Of a stretch of DNA of 32,800 nt, positions 17,347 to 25,344 are shown piece after piece. Source of the stretch: Ruegeria atlantica (GTDB lineage Bacteria; Pseudomonadota; Alphaproteobacteria; Rhodobacterales; Rhodobacteraceae); assembly GCF_001458195.1 (NCBI RefSeq), contig NZ_CYPU01000042.1, forward strand, positions 1 through 32,800, read 5' to 3'. A program made the position numbers and the translations under genes. Each line of letters starts with the position of its first letter. Position 1 is the stretch's first letter. Under the pieces are notes generated by a model, which was not told where the DNA came from, ran no database searches, and saw only the letters and a program-made list of their open reading frames with translations.

Positions 17347-17483
17347 GTGGCCGACCTGCATTTCTTCGAACAGTATTTCACTTGATCCCAAACGTTTTCC
17401 CATTTCTTGCGCCAGGTGAACGGGCGCTTGCAGATCGGGCAGATTTTCTGGGGCAAATCGGCTTTCTTCCGCATCCTCATCAT
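17343..17483 (-). CDS. DUF2256 zinc-ribbon-like microprotein
   Basis: This 46-residue gene lies between two photolyase-family genes. The ATG at 17483 overlaps the upstream TGA (17480-17482) and its own TGA (17343-17345) overlaps the next ATG at 17346, so all three are translationally coupled. The protein carries [15 protein letters not shown] and [15 protein letters not shown]: two CxxC/CxxxC pairs with a central Trp/Lys-rich patch, the signature of DUF2256. Four cysteines in this spacing should bind one zinc. The strongly basic surface fits nucleic-acid contact or docking to a partner. DUF2256 is known to occur beside or fused to photolyase-like genes, which agrees with this context. Its function is not established; a helper for photorepair or flavoprotein assembly is inference. 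Confidence 0.93.
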   Translation of the reverse strand: MMRMRKKADLPQKICPICKRPFTWRKKWENVWDQVKYCSKKCRSAT

Positions 17484-18991
17484 TGGTCCCCCAAAGGCAG
17501 GCCGAGTTGCTCTTGATCTTGAGCCGACCGCGCATCTTTGCGAGCAGTCCGCCTGGTCTTTCGGCTCGCGTGCTTTGCCGCGATGGCTTGCGCTTGGGCG
17601 CGAAACTCAGTGCTCCGGCGGACGCCCCATACCCGCTCGCGCGCGGCTTTGGCTGCTGCGAGATGGTCAAAAACACGCTCTGGATAATGCGCTCCGATGA
17701 TTTGTTTCCCATCTTGGGCTTTCCAGGGTTCGTGGATGTACCGATCCGAAATATGGGCCAGTTCCGGCAACCATGTCCGAATGAACACCCCTTCTGGATC
17801 CTGATCATAGCCCTGCTTAACTGGATTATAGATGCGCACGGTATTGATGCCAGTGGTGCCTGATTGCATTTGCACCTGACTCCAGTGAATGCCTGGCTCA
17901 TAGTCCGTAAACATGCGCGCCAAATGCTCACCCGGGGCTCGCCAATCCACCCAAAGATGATAGCTCGCCGTGGCCATCACCATCGCGCGCATCCGAAAGT
18001 TGAGCCACCCCGTCGCTTGCAATGACCGCATACATGCGTCCAAAAACGGATATCCCGTTTCGCCTATGGACCAGGCAGCCAATAGCTCGCAATCTGGCGC
18101 TTTCGGTCGAAGCCCGTCGTAAAGGCGATGCAGATTTTCAAACTCGATCCGAGGTTCATCCTCAAGTTTCTGAATAAAATGGCAATGCCAATGCAACCGG
18201 CCAGAAAACGAGCGCAGCGATTTACGCCAGTCCTTTGCTTGCGGCGGCAATTGGCGTATTTGCCTTTCAGTCGCTTGCGAGACCTCGCGCATAGAAAGCG
18301 CGCCCCAAGCCAGGTGGGGCGACAGCCGCGAACACGCAACGGCTCCCTCCAAAGGGCTGGACATCTCGCGTTGGTATCTTTTGCCTCGGTATGTCAGAAA
18401 GCTGTTCAGCCGCTCCAAACCCGCAGCTCGTCCACCGGCTTGACGACCAACGCACAGATCATCCAGCAAGCCGAGGTCGCGCGCCGTGGGAATATACCCT
18501 GGTTCTATATCGATATGTTTCAGCGCAACTGGTGACGAAACGGGCAATGCCATAAACCTGTCCCACCGTTCCGCCCAGCCGTCGCGAGACTTGAGCCTGC
18601 GAAAAACGCCGTGGTTTTGCACTTCGTGCCACTGCACACCATGATCCCTGCACCATGCTGCGACCTGACGGTCCCGCTGATACGTCCAATTGTTCCCTGT
18701 TTCCTGGTGTGACCAAAGTAGGTCGACTAGACCACGATCCTTCAACTCGGATAGGACCGACACAATCTGCCCGGTGCGCACAACAAGAGGCTGGCCAAGT
18801 TCCCCAAGGTCTTTTCGAAGTCCGGCGATTGTCTCAGCAACAAAGTTCCACTGCCGTGTTGACGCGTCGGGTTGCTGCCAAAGCTCCGGTTCAACAACAT
18901 AGAGTGGCAAAACTGGCCCGACCTCAGACGCCTGCGAAAGTGCCGGATGATCATTTACCCGTAAATCCCGTTTGAACCAAACGACCTGCAC
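17480..18991 (-). CDS. Cryptochrome/deoxyribodipyrimidine photolyase family protein
   Basis: The 503-residue protein starts at a GTG at 18991 behind a strong GGAGG. It has the photolyase alpha/beta domain ([16 protein letters not shown], about 1-130) and the FAD-binding domain (about 190-470). The flavin region is unusual: where typical CPD photolyases read GWMHNRLRM, this one reads [16 protein letters not shown], and it has [20 protein letters not shown] in place of the usual GGWQWAA strand. It therefore belongs to a divergent photolyase-like group that I associate with neighbouring DUF2256 genes. The C-terminal tail (about 465-503) is basic, then ends [10 protein letters not shown]. It heads a five-gene operon with DUF2256, the permuted FAD protein, the PF04244 photolyase and YdeI. 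Role: light-driven DNA repair or light sensing; which of the two is unresolved. Confidence 0.93.
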   Translation of the reverse strand: MQVVWFKRDLRVNDHPALSQASEVGPVLPLYVVEPELWQQPDASTRQWNFVAETIAGLRKDLGELGQPLVVRTGQIVSVLSELKDRGLVDLLWSHQETGNNWTYQRDRQVAAWCRDHGVQWHEVQNHGVFRRLKSRDGWAERWDRFMALPVSSPVALKHIDIEPGYIPTARDLGLLDDLCVGRQAGGRAAGLERLNSFLTYRGKRYQREMSSPLEGAVACSRLSPHLAWGALSMREVSQATERQIRQLPPQAKDWRKSLRSFSGRLHWHCHFIQKLEDEPRIEFENLHRLYDGLRPKAPDCELLAAWSIGETGYPFLDACMRSLQATGWLNFRMRAMVMATASYHLWVDWRAPGEHLARMFTDYEPGIHWSQVQMQSGTTGINTVRIYNPVKQGYDQDPEGVFIRTWLPELAHISDRYIHEPWKAQDGKQIIGAHYPERVFDHLAAAKAARERVWGVRRSTEFRAQAQAIAAKHASRKTRRTARKDARSAQDQEQLGLPLGDQ

Positions 18992-19014
18992 AATACCTCC
19001 GTTCTTCGAGGTCT

Positions 19015-19041
19015 ATACGTATGGCCACAGAAATTGGATCT
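19015..19041 (-). promoter_or_regulatory. ECF sigma-type promoter AGATCC-N16-CGTAT upstream of the photolyase operon
   Basis: On the minus strand AGATCC (19041-19036), then exactly 16 bases, then CGTATAG (from 19019), lie about 25-50 bases upstream of the photolyase GTG at 18991. Spacing and the -10 core equal those of the tspO-operon promoter; only the first -35 base differs (A for T). The pair supports shared control by one ECF sigma factor, probably an RpoE-ChrR system encoded elsewhere. Confidence 0.55.
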
Positions 19042-19751
19042 TTGTTTCAACCACCTCTCCACTTCGCTGTGGGCGCGGCCTTTGCGCAGGCGCCATCGGC
19101 CTTCGGCACTTGAAGGTCGGAAGTTTCCGCGAACTCATTGATGAGCGTCTGGCCTGGAGAATGAGACCTTGGCGAAAGTGACATAGATTGGTAACGGCTC
19201 TGAGCCCTAAAACACCATGCCAAGAACCGGGTTGGCCCAACTTTAGTTTGTTTGAACTCTGATTTCTGAACACAGGTTAAAGAGACCACCACAACGACCT
19301 GTACGCCACCGAGCACCGTGAGCGCGATTGGCAGCGATCCCCAGAACATCTACCCCCAATGCACCGTTAATGGGAGAAAGCTAAATCTAAACCGAGTCAT
19401 CTCGTTTGCGCATTGAAATCGGTAAATTAGGCTCATGCAGCATTTAGCCTCGTCGATCATTCGATACGGAAACCACTGAATTTATTTGATTGCCGTAGTC
19501 AATTTTTTGTGGCGGCGAATTTTAAGCTCTCTTCAGCAAACCGCGAGATAACTACAAACCTCGCGCACTATGCAAAAATTTTGCCTATACGCCTGCAATT
19601 TGAGCAAAGCTGCCGTTAACTATGACTTGCGGCATCCCAAGTTGCGGCTTCATAGCGTATCTGTGTTCCACGACTGCCCCATTGTTTCTTTGGTTTTCGC
19701 GCTAACTCTCACGAGCGTACCGGCGAAACCCAATGGGCAAGGTCAAACAAA
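19042..19751. other. Long intergenic region between the photolyase operon and the DCC-family gene
   Basis: About 700 bases without a supported gene. The left end carries the photolyase promoter. The middle has a minus-strand open frame beginning MFWGSLPIALTVLGG with one hydrophobic stretch, but it degrades into non-protein-like sequence and lacks a clear ribosome site. The stretch 19480-19640 is AT-rich and probably holds the promoter of the plus-strand gene starting at 19752. I see no strong hairpin or repeat; an 11-bp palindrome GTTGGCCCAAC occurs near 19232. Confidence 0.4.
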
Positions 19752-20198
19752 ATGCACAAAACGGACAATGCTGAGTTTGCACTCACATCCGATGACGCCG
19801 ATCAACCGCACACTACGGTGTACTACGATGGATCATGCCCGCTTTGCTCCGTTGAGATCGGGCATTATGCTTCTTGCAAGGGCGCTGAACACCTGCGGTT
19901 TGTCGACGTTTCAGAACCCAATGCTCGTGTTGGTGCAAATCTAACGCGGCAAGAAGCGATGGATCGATTCACTGTGCGCCGGCCAGATGGAGAACTTGTG
20001 TCCGGTGCGCGCGGGTTCACGGAACTCTGGGGCACTTTACCCAAATGGCGTTGGCTGGCGCGTCTGGCAGGCTTACCCGGGGTAACGTCCCTGCTGGAAC
20101 TTGCATACCGAGTTTTCCTGCCCTTAAGACCGAAGCTTTCGAAGATCGCCTCTTGGTTCGGAGCGAAGCCGGTTAACAGGACAAATTCGTCGACATGA
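19752..20198 (+). CDS. DCC-family (DUF393) thiol-disulfide oxidoreductase-like protein
   Basis: The 148-residue protein has the defining motif TTVYYDGSCPLCSVEIGHY, in which Asp26, Cys29 and Cys32 form the DxxCxxC core of DUF393. The later LSGARGFTELWGTLPKWRWL-like segment (about 82-100) and the hydrophobic C-terminal LELAYRVFLPLRPKL are also normal for the family. The name DCC oxidoreductase is by motif; no substrate is known. There is no signal peptide. AAGGTC just before the ATG serves as a modest ribosome site. The gene is transcribed away from the photolyase operon and converges with the ABC1-kinase gene. DUF393 genes are frequent beside photolyase-like genes in Rhodobacteraceae, so a link to redox or light stress is plausible but not shown. 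Confidence 0.88.
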   Translation: MHKTDNAEFALTSDDADQPHTTVYYDGSCPLCSVEIGHYASCKGAEHLRFVDVSEPNARVGANLTRQEAMDRFTVRRPDGELVSGARGFTELWGTLPKWRWLARLAGLPGVTSLLELAYRVFLPLRPKLSKIASWFGAKPVNRTNSST

Positions 20199-20372
20199 TA
20201 AACCTAAACGATGGGCATTTCTAATGGCTGGATTGGCTCTTCAAAGGCGTTCTCGAATCCGCGTTTGGCAACATTCGCGCCGTATTCACACTTCGTCTTG
20301 GGTTGGTCACGCTGATCAGTGACGCAGGTTTGTAATTGTTCGGCTTGTTGGTTTTGAGTGAATTGGGCTAGT

Positions 20373-21695
20373 TCAGATGACGTACTTTTCAAGCAGCATC
20401 TTCACGGGCAGCGAGGCATTCAATCGAGTAGCCAACAGAAACATTCCCCCAATCTTTCGCTGAAGGTAAAGAACGTCCATTGGCACCTGGGGTGGGATAT
20501 AGCCGACCTCGACCAGGGCCATACTCTCTTTGTTCAGGCGGTGGGAAAGCGTTAGGTCGGAGAAATCAAATTCATTCGCAGATAGAATTGCTTCGAAAAC
20601 GCTGCGGATCATTCCGAGGATCCGGTCGTCAAATGGGCCATCACCTTCAATAAGCTTCAGTTGTATGGCAGCCTTACGAAGCGCCGCGCCGTCTTCAAGC
20701 AAACCGGCGCGCAACAGATCCACGTATCCATCTATTGCAGATGGTTGCAGTGCGCGTGCCGCGCCAAAATCCAAGAGACCGATTTTTCCATCGGATGGGT
20801 TGTATCGGTAATTGGCAAAGTTTGGATCGCTCTGCATCATACCGAACTCAAAAACCTCGCGCAGCGTGAGATTGACCAAGGCCTCTGAGACTCGATTGCG
20901 TTCCTCGCTTGTCGCATCACTCACGGCCTCGATAGGGCGACCTTCCAGAAAGGACATCGTCAGAACTTCTGGCGTGCTCCAATCTGCATAGAACTCTGGG
21001 ATTTTAAACGCTTCATCGCCCTGCAATAGGTCAGCAAAACAGCGCAGATATTGCCCCTCGCGTTCATAGTCCGTTTCATCATGTAATTGACTGCGCGCCT
21101 CTTGGATATACGGAGCCAGATCAAAGCTTTGGGGAAGCAGACCTGACATGCGAACCAGAGTGGCAACGTTGGCCACGTCGCTGTCGATACTGCTCGCGAT
21201 ACCGGGATATTGCACTTTGATCGCCACATCGCGCCCGTCTTTCAATGTCGCACGATGTACTTGCCCAATGCTCGCTGCCGCTATGGGCCTAACGTTAAAA
21301 TCTTTGAAGGATTTTCGCCAATCTGCACCCCAAGCTCGGTTCAGGACGTCACGCAATTGTTTCGGTGGCATGAAATGCGCCTGATCTCGTAAACGCGCCA
21401 TGATGTCAGCCAGTTCAGGCGGCAAGACCTCACCTGCATCCATCGAAATCAACTGACCCACCTTCATCGCGGCGCCTCGCATGCGAGCAAGTTGATCCGT
21501 GACTCGTGTCACGTTGCCGGGTGTCATCAACAAACCACGCATATCGGGTCGCGCGCCGCGGCCGATCTCTCTTAGGGCGCGTGCTGCCATGTTCCCCGCA
21601 ATGCCTGCCGTCATGCTGCTTAAACCGGCAACACGGACCAAACGGCTTGTAGGAACTGCCAAAGGGGTTGGTGAGGATTTAGGGTCGGTCATCAA
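20373..21695 (-). CDS. ABC1/UbiB (AarF)-family atypical kinase
   Basis: The 440-residue protein has the hallmarks of the UbiB/ADCK/ABC1 family: the KxGQ motif (AAMKVGQLISMD, residues 75-86), the Ala-rich nucleotide loop AAASIGQVHRA (139-149), the catalytic Lys160 in VAIKVQYPG, and the metal-binding run QSDPNFANYRYNP followed by LLDFGAARAL. In place of the Gly-rich loop the family has this Ala-rich one, which favours ATPase over protein-kinase activity. Members support quinone synthesis or lipid homeostasis at the membrane; no C-terminal membrane helix is evident here, unlike true UbiB, so it is a paralogue rather than ubiB itself. It starts three bases after the stop of the DUF427 gene and should be co-translated with it. 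Confidence 0.92.
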   Translation of the reverse strand: MMTDPKSSPTPLAVPTSRLVRVAGLSSMTAGIAGNMAARALREIGRGARPDMRGLLMTPGNVTRVTDQLARMRGAAMKVGQLISMDAGEVLPPELADIMARLRDQAHFMPPKQLRDVLNRAWGADWRKSFKDFNVRPIAAASIGQVHRATLKDGRDVAIKVQYPGIASSIDSDVANVATLVRMSGLLPQSFDLAPYIQEARSQLHDETDYEREGQYLRCFADLLQGDEAFKIPEFYADWSTPEVLTMSFLEGRPIEAVSDATSEERNRVSEALVNLTLREVFEFGMMQSDPNFANYRYNPSDGKIGLLDFGAARALQPSAIDGYVDLLRAGLLEDGAALRKAAIQLKLIEGDGPFDDRILGMIRSVFEAILSANEFDFSDLTLSHRLNKESMALVEVGYIPPQVPMDVLYLQRKIGGMFLLATRLNASLPVKMLLEKYVI

Positions 21696-21698
21696 TAC

Positions 21699-22172
21699 TC
21701 ACCAAAATTCCGTGCCCGGAGCGCCTTTTATGCGACCCTTCAAGTTTTCGGTGACCCAACCTCCATAGAAGTCCCCGGGTTGCGGGATCACCCGGTACTC
21801 ACCAACAAAACAAGCGTCCATAAGTCCGGCGTAAAAGGCGAGATAGCCCTTAATCCGTTCAAATTTGATGGTTGGTGCAGCATAACTCCACGCAGCTTTC
21901 TTAGCCGCAGCTGCCCCGCTCTGAACGTCCCAGTCGCTCGCAACACCCTTCCACTCGCAAAATGATCTACCCGAGGCCTTTGTCAGAACGGCATCAATGG
22001 CTTGCGGCGGAATATAATACGTGGGGGCGTGGTGGGTTTCGAGAACCTGAAACGCCTGATCGGTTTCCACGATTGTTTGATTGCCGAGCTCGATCCGCAC
22101 TCGATGAGGCACTGCCCGCAGCGCAGGTGGTCGCGGATATTCTTGGACGTTTGCAGTTGTCCAACCTGTCAT
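21699..22172 (-). CDS. DUF427 domain protein
   Basis: The 157-residue protein fits DUF427: HRVRIELGNQTIVETDQAFQ, then VLETHHAPTYYIPPQ, a FCEWKGVASDWDV strand and the PTIKFERIKGYLAFYAG segment near the end. DUF427 domains form a small beta-barrel with a conserved Cys-Glu-Trp-Lys patch (here residues about 71-74); no activity is known. The C-terminal extra part (CFVGEYRVIPQPGDFYGGWV) is also typical. The N-terminal 30 residues are Pro-rich. No signal peptide is present. It is the first gene of a two-gene unit with the ABC1-family kinase. No promoter element like those of the photolyase operon was found upstream; the 190-base gap to the aminotransferase gene shows nothing recognisable. Confidence 0.9.
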   Translation of the reverse strand: MTGWTTANVQEYPRPPALRAVPHRVRIELGNQTIVETDQAFQVLETHHAPTYYIPPQAIDAVLTKASGRSFCEWKGVASDWDVQSGAAAAKKAAWSYAAPTIKFERIKGYLAFYAGLMDACFVGEYRVIPQPGDFYGGWVTENLKGRIKGAPGTEFW

Positions 22173-22360
22173 TTCGAACCTTGGGTATGAATCAGTTGTT
22201 CCATCTTCGAACTAGCGCGCCGACAGCGTTATTCTAGCGATAGAGCTTTCAGCGTATGGCAGGTGAACTTGCACCAAAATTGGGCTTAGTGTCAGCTTGG
22301 GACGGGCAACGTTATTTGACCGACTTTGCAGCCCGAACCGTCGAAATGAGTGTCCTAAAT

Positions 22361-23479
22361 CTACCAGTTTGCCAATAGTTCGCCCATGCGCTCTAGGCCA
22401 AGGTCGAGGTTGGCAGCAGCACCTCCCCCCACACCCAGTCGGATGTGGTTCTGCATCCCGTAAGACGAACCCGGTAGTAGAAATGTCCGATAGGGATCGG
22501 CGAGCAAGCGTTTGGCGAACACGTCGCCATCAATCCCATCGAGCCGTGCCAAACCAACTAATCCAGCCTGAGGTTTGACCCAATCGAGGTTGGGCTGATC
22601 GGCAACAAACCTATCCAGGCGTTCCAGCATTTTCATCCCAGCTGCCCGTGCAGTTTTCAAAGCCTGATTATATCGGTCAGACCTCAAGGCGATTTCGGCG
22701 ATGACTTCGCCAAGAATATTCATAATTTCGCTCGAGTTTTCCCGCAGAATAATAGCGTCCCAAATGAGATCTGAATCACGGTATATCATCCAGCCGGTGC
22801 GTAGCCCCTGGAGCCCCAGTGCCTTGGAAACGCTGCCCGTCGTGATACCCCTTGGATACAAACCAGCAATCGAAGGGGCACGGGACCCGTCCCACTCCAA
22901 TCCCGCGTAAACCTCGTCAACAACCATCCATGCACCTACGCGATCTGCGATTTGGACAAGCCTTTCCATCTCTGCTTGTGTCATCAACTGCCCGGTGGGG
23001 TTACTGGGGTTGGTCATAAAGATGAGCCGCGTGCGCGCTGTTACTGCGGCCTCAACTTTGTCGAGCGGCAATACCCAACCAGCACTCTCTTCGCGGTCGA
23101 CAACTTTTAGCGTCGCGCCAACTGCCTCTGCCAATACGCCCGCTTGTGGCCAGCCCGGGCGTTCCGTTACGACTTCGTCGCCCGGTTGGACCAATTGCAT
23201 GAATGCAAGATAATTGGCTTCCGCGGCGCCGGCGGTGATCAAAACGTTGTCTGGCTTGCAAACATCAGACAAGCCGGCGCGGTCCAAAACATGCCGTCGT
23301 AAAGCAGGTAGACCCCGAAAGCTCTTTTGGTTCCAATCCAACGGCAGCGCTGGATCCAGCGCATCCATGAACTCACCCAAACGCGGCGACTCGGACAAGG
23401 AAAACCCAACGAAAGCTTCTGGATCCGCTTCCCTGGTATCCAGTAGGTATTGAAAAAGTGTGTGTATCTTGACTTTCAT
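22361..23479 (-). CDS. PLP-dependent class I/II aminotransferase
   Basis: The 372-residue enzyme has all class I/II aminotransferase marks: the NPSNPTGQL motif (Asn160), VVDEVYAGLEW with Asp188 and Tyr191, the PLP lysine Lys219 in SVSKALGLQGLRTGW, Arg227, and the substrate-carboxylate Arg in NHIRLGVGG near the C-terminus. It is cytosolic and somewhat short at the N-terminus compared with aspartate aminotransferases, like a number of uncharacterised bacterial transaminases. The amino donor and acceptor cannot be predicted. The gene is divergent from the metallo-beta-lactamase-fold hydrolase gene with only 41 bases between the starts, so the two probably share a control region and a pathway. 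A weak GAG is the only ribosome-site candidate. Confidence 0.92.
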   Translation of the reverse strand: MKVKIHTLFQYLLDTREADPEAFVGFSLSESPRLGEFMDALDPALPLDWNQKSFRGLPALRRHVLDRAGLSDVCKPDNVLITAGAAEANYLAFMQLVQPGDEVVTERPGWPQAGVLAEAVGATLKVVDREESAGWVLPLDKVEAAVTARTRLIFMTNPSNPTGQLMTQAEMERLVQIADRVGAWMVVDEVYAGLEWDGSRAPSIAGLYPRGITTGSVSKALGLQGLRTGWMIYRDSDLIWDAIILRENSSEIMNILGEVIAEIALRSDRYNQALKTARAAGMKMLERLDRFVADQPNLDWVKPQAGLVGLARLDGIDGDVFAKRLLADPYRTFLLPGSSYGMQNHIRLGVGGGAAANLDLGLERMGELLANW

Positions 23480-23520
23480 GCTCTACTCAAAATCTTTGTA
23501 GTCAATCAGGGAGAGAGTCT

Positions 23521-24276
23521 GTGCAAGCAGAGGGATTTGTCAAAGGGCGACCGATTGACCTTGTGGTTTTGGACTACGGGCTGTTCAAGGTCCATTCCAC
23601 TGGCCGCATCATAGGTATCTGCGGGTTTCTGATCCGAACAGATTTGGGAGAAGCAATACTCATCGACACTGGATTTCCTGAAAAATACGCCATTGATACC
23701 AACGCCGCGGTCAAAGAAGATCGATTGTTCGAGTTTGGCGAGGTTCTGAAGTGCGAACCAGATAATCTGCCACGCGCACAGCTGGCAAAACTCGGGCTTA
23801 TTCCGTCAGACATTACATTACAGATTTGTACGCACTCCCATATCGACCATATCGGTGCATTGGGCGACTTTCCAAACAGTCCCATTCTCATCTCCTCTGC
23901 CGAGCGAGCCTTACCTCGCCCCTTGTATTGGGGCGATATGCGGCCGATGGAATGGCCCGAGCAGGATTACCTGGTTATTGATGACGACGTAGAGATTGGG
24001 CCGGGTATCTTCGTTTTGATGGCACCCGGTCATGCGCCTGGCCAGATCGCGGTAATGGTCGATCTTCCGTCGGGGGCGATTTTATTGACCAGTGATGCGA
24101 TTTCCCGACCAGCAGAAATCGACGAGAAGTTTGCCGGGTCTTGGGACGAAGATGCAGCAATTGCCAGCGCAGACAGGTTGATGCTTCTGGCATCCGAGCG
24201 TGATGCCTTTGTAATCTATGGGCATTGTCCAAAGCAGTGGGCTGTTCTGAAGAAAGCACCAGAAGTCTACAGCTGA
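23521..24276 (+). CDS. Metallo-beta-lactamase-fold hydrolase, N-acyl homoserine lactonase-like
   Basis: The 251-residue protein starts at a GTG at 23521 behind GGGAGAGAG. It carries the metallo-beta-lactamase core CTHSHIDHIGALGDF (His105, His107, Asp109, His110), His171 in APGHAPGQIAV, Asp192 in LLTSDAISRP, and a last ligand His235 in VIYGHCPKQW, so a dinuclear zinc site is complete. Size and spacing resemble the AiiA/AttM lactonases that open the lactone ring of acyl homoserine lactones, but the same branch also includes other lactonases and esterases. There is no signal peptide. It is divergent from the aminotransferase and convergent with the SDR gene; the trio may serve one catabolic route (lactone opening, oxidation, amino transfer), which is inference. 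Confidence 0.88.
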   Translation: MQAEGFVKGRPIDLVVLDYGLFKVHSTGRIIGICGFLIRTDLGEAILIDTGFPEKYAIDTNAAVKEDRLFEFGEVLKCEPDNLPRAQLAKLGLIPSDITLQICTHSHIDHIGALGDFPNSPILISSAERALPRPLYWGDMRPMEWPEQDYLVIDDDVEIGPGIFVLMAPGHAPGQIAVMVDLPSGAILLTSDAISRPAEIDEKFAGSWDEDAAIASADRLMLLASERDAFVIYGHCPKQWAVLKKAPEVYS

Positions 24277-24324
24277 TCCCACCCCTTGGACCATTTTTCC
24301 GGAAAGTGATGTCGCACCAAAGAA

Positions 24325-25053
24325 TTATCTGACGTCGCGCCCTTGGTTCAGAATAATCACATTCCCACTGGAAACATCCCCTGCCGGTGAAATGAGAAAA
24401 CCAACCCAAGAGGCGATTTGCTCAGGTAGCATCGCATGACCATGTGGCATGGCACTAACGGCTTTCTTCAAGACTTCCTCGGTCAAGACATTGAACAACG
24501 GTGTCTCAGTCATGGCAGGTGCCAGAGAATTTACACAGATTTTATCCTGTGCGTATCGACGGGCGAGGTCTTTTGTAAGGGTATCCATCGCTGCTTTTGA
24601 CGCGCGGTAGTGCGGAGGGTCGAACACATCGAAATTGTAAGCACCGTTCGATGAGATATTTACAATCTTTTTGATGCCTTCGCGTTCTAACATCAATTGG
24701 ACCGCTTGCTGGCAACAATGGAATGCAGAATTAAAGTTGATTGCCATCTGCTTTTCGAGCTCCTCGGGCGGAATGTGCGGGAAGTCAGACATAAAGCAGG
24801 TGCCAGCGTTGTTTACCAAAGCATCCAGACCTCCATGGGCTGTCCTAATGCGCTCAAACGTTTGAGCCACGGCCATAGGATCAGTTAAGTCAACGTAAAT
24901 AGGTGTGAAGTCCGAACTAAATTCTGATGCCAGTTCGTTCAGACGCTCTTCTTTGAGGTCCAGACCAATCACATGCAATCCGTTTGTCTGCAATTGGCGG
25001 CAGATGGCCTGCCCCATCCCTCCCGCGGCGCCGGTCACAACCGCTGTCTTCAT
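24325..25053 (-). CDS. SDR-family NAD-dependent oxidoreductase
   Basis: The 242-residue enzyme is a classical short-chain dehydrogenase: cofactor loop TGAAGGMGQ (7-15), Asp32 at the end of the second strand (which favours NAD over NADP), NNAG at 81-84, and the catalytic Ser134/Ser135, Tyr149 and Lys153 (VNISSNGAY ... HYRASKAAM). The substrate is an alcohol, sugar or hydroxyacid of unknown identity; the HCCQQ helix and the FDVFDPP loop are not diagnostic. An AGGAGGAG ribosome site precedes the ATG. It converges with the lactonase-like gene, with 48 bases between the stops and no clear terminator hairpin there. Upstream lies the long repeat-rich region, so its promoter must be in about 25060-25200. 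Confidence 0.92.
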   Translation of the reverse strand: MKTAVVTGAAGGMGQAICRQLQTNGLHVIGLDLKEERLNELASEFSSDFTPIYVDLTDPMAVAQTFERIRTAHGGLDALVNNAGTCFMSDFPHIPPEELEKQMAINFNSAFHCCQQAVQLMLEREGIKKIVNISSNGAYNFDVFDPPHYRASKAAMDTLTKDLARRYAQDKICVNSLAPAMTETPLFNVLTEEVLKKAVSAMPHGHAMLPEQIASWVGFLISPAGDVSSGNVIILNQGRDVR

Positions 25054-25248
25054 GGTAACTCCTCCTACCTAGGTATGATTTGGGATACTTCGAATTAAAG
25101 AAGGAAACTCATAACCCTTTTTTCTGAAAGCGGCGAAAGCCAATTTCGTTTAATTCAGTGCACTTCCGTTTTGGGCTCAAGCTAGACTTTGCAAAGTCAG
25201 CTTTCTGCGCATCGCAGACCTTCGCGAGAATCCAAGGTTCCTTAGGGA

Positions 25249-25281
25249 GGCCCTTTGTGGGATTGAGCAATGCAAAGGGCC
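25249..25281. repeat. Inverted repeat, 9-bp stem with 15-base loop
   Basis: GGCCCTTTG at 25249-25257 pairs perfectly with CAAAGGGCC at 25273-25281. No run of T follows on either side, so it is not a typical terminator. It could be an operator or part of the repeat-rich structure to its right. Confidence 0.55.
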
Positions 25282-25344
25282 ATAACCGCGACGACTAAGC
25301 CATAAACTGATTGAATTCGTCGCTAATGCAGACAAACGCGCAGC

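Noticed and set aside
17484..17931. N-terminal extension of the FAD-domain protein frame up to 17931
   Set aside because: It is the out-of-frame shadow of the upstream photolyase; the ATGA coupling with DUF2256 fixes the start at 17346.
19047..19349. Minus-strand frame starting MFWGSLPIALTVLGGVQVVV with one hydrophobic segment
   Set aside because: After about 45 residues it loses protein character, and its end runs towards the photolyase promoter; no ribosome site.
20204..20392. Minus-strand open frame of 62 codons after the ABC1-kinase gene, reading KTKCEYGANVAKRGFENAFE near its end
   Set aside because: It needs a TTG start inside the kinase gene, has no ribosome site and no hydrophobic core; it could be a decayed tail or a microprotein but nothing supports either.
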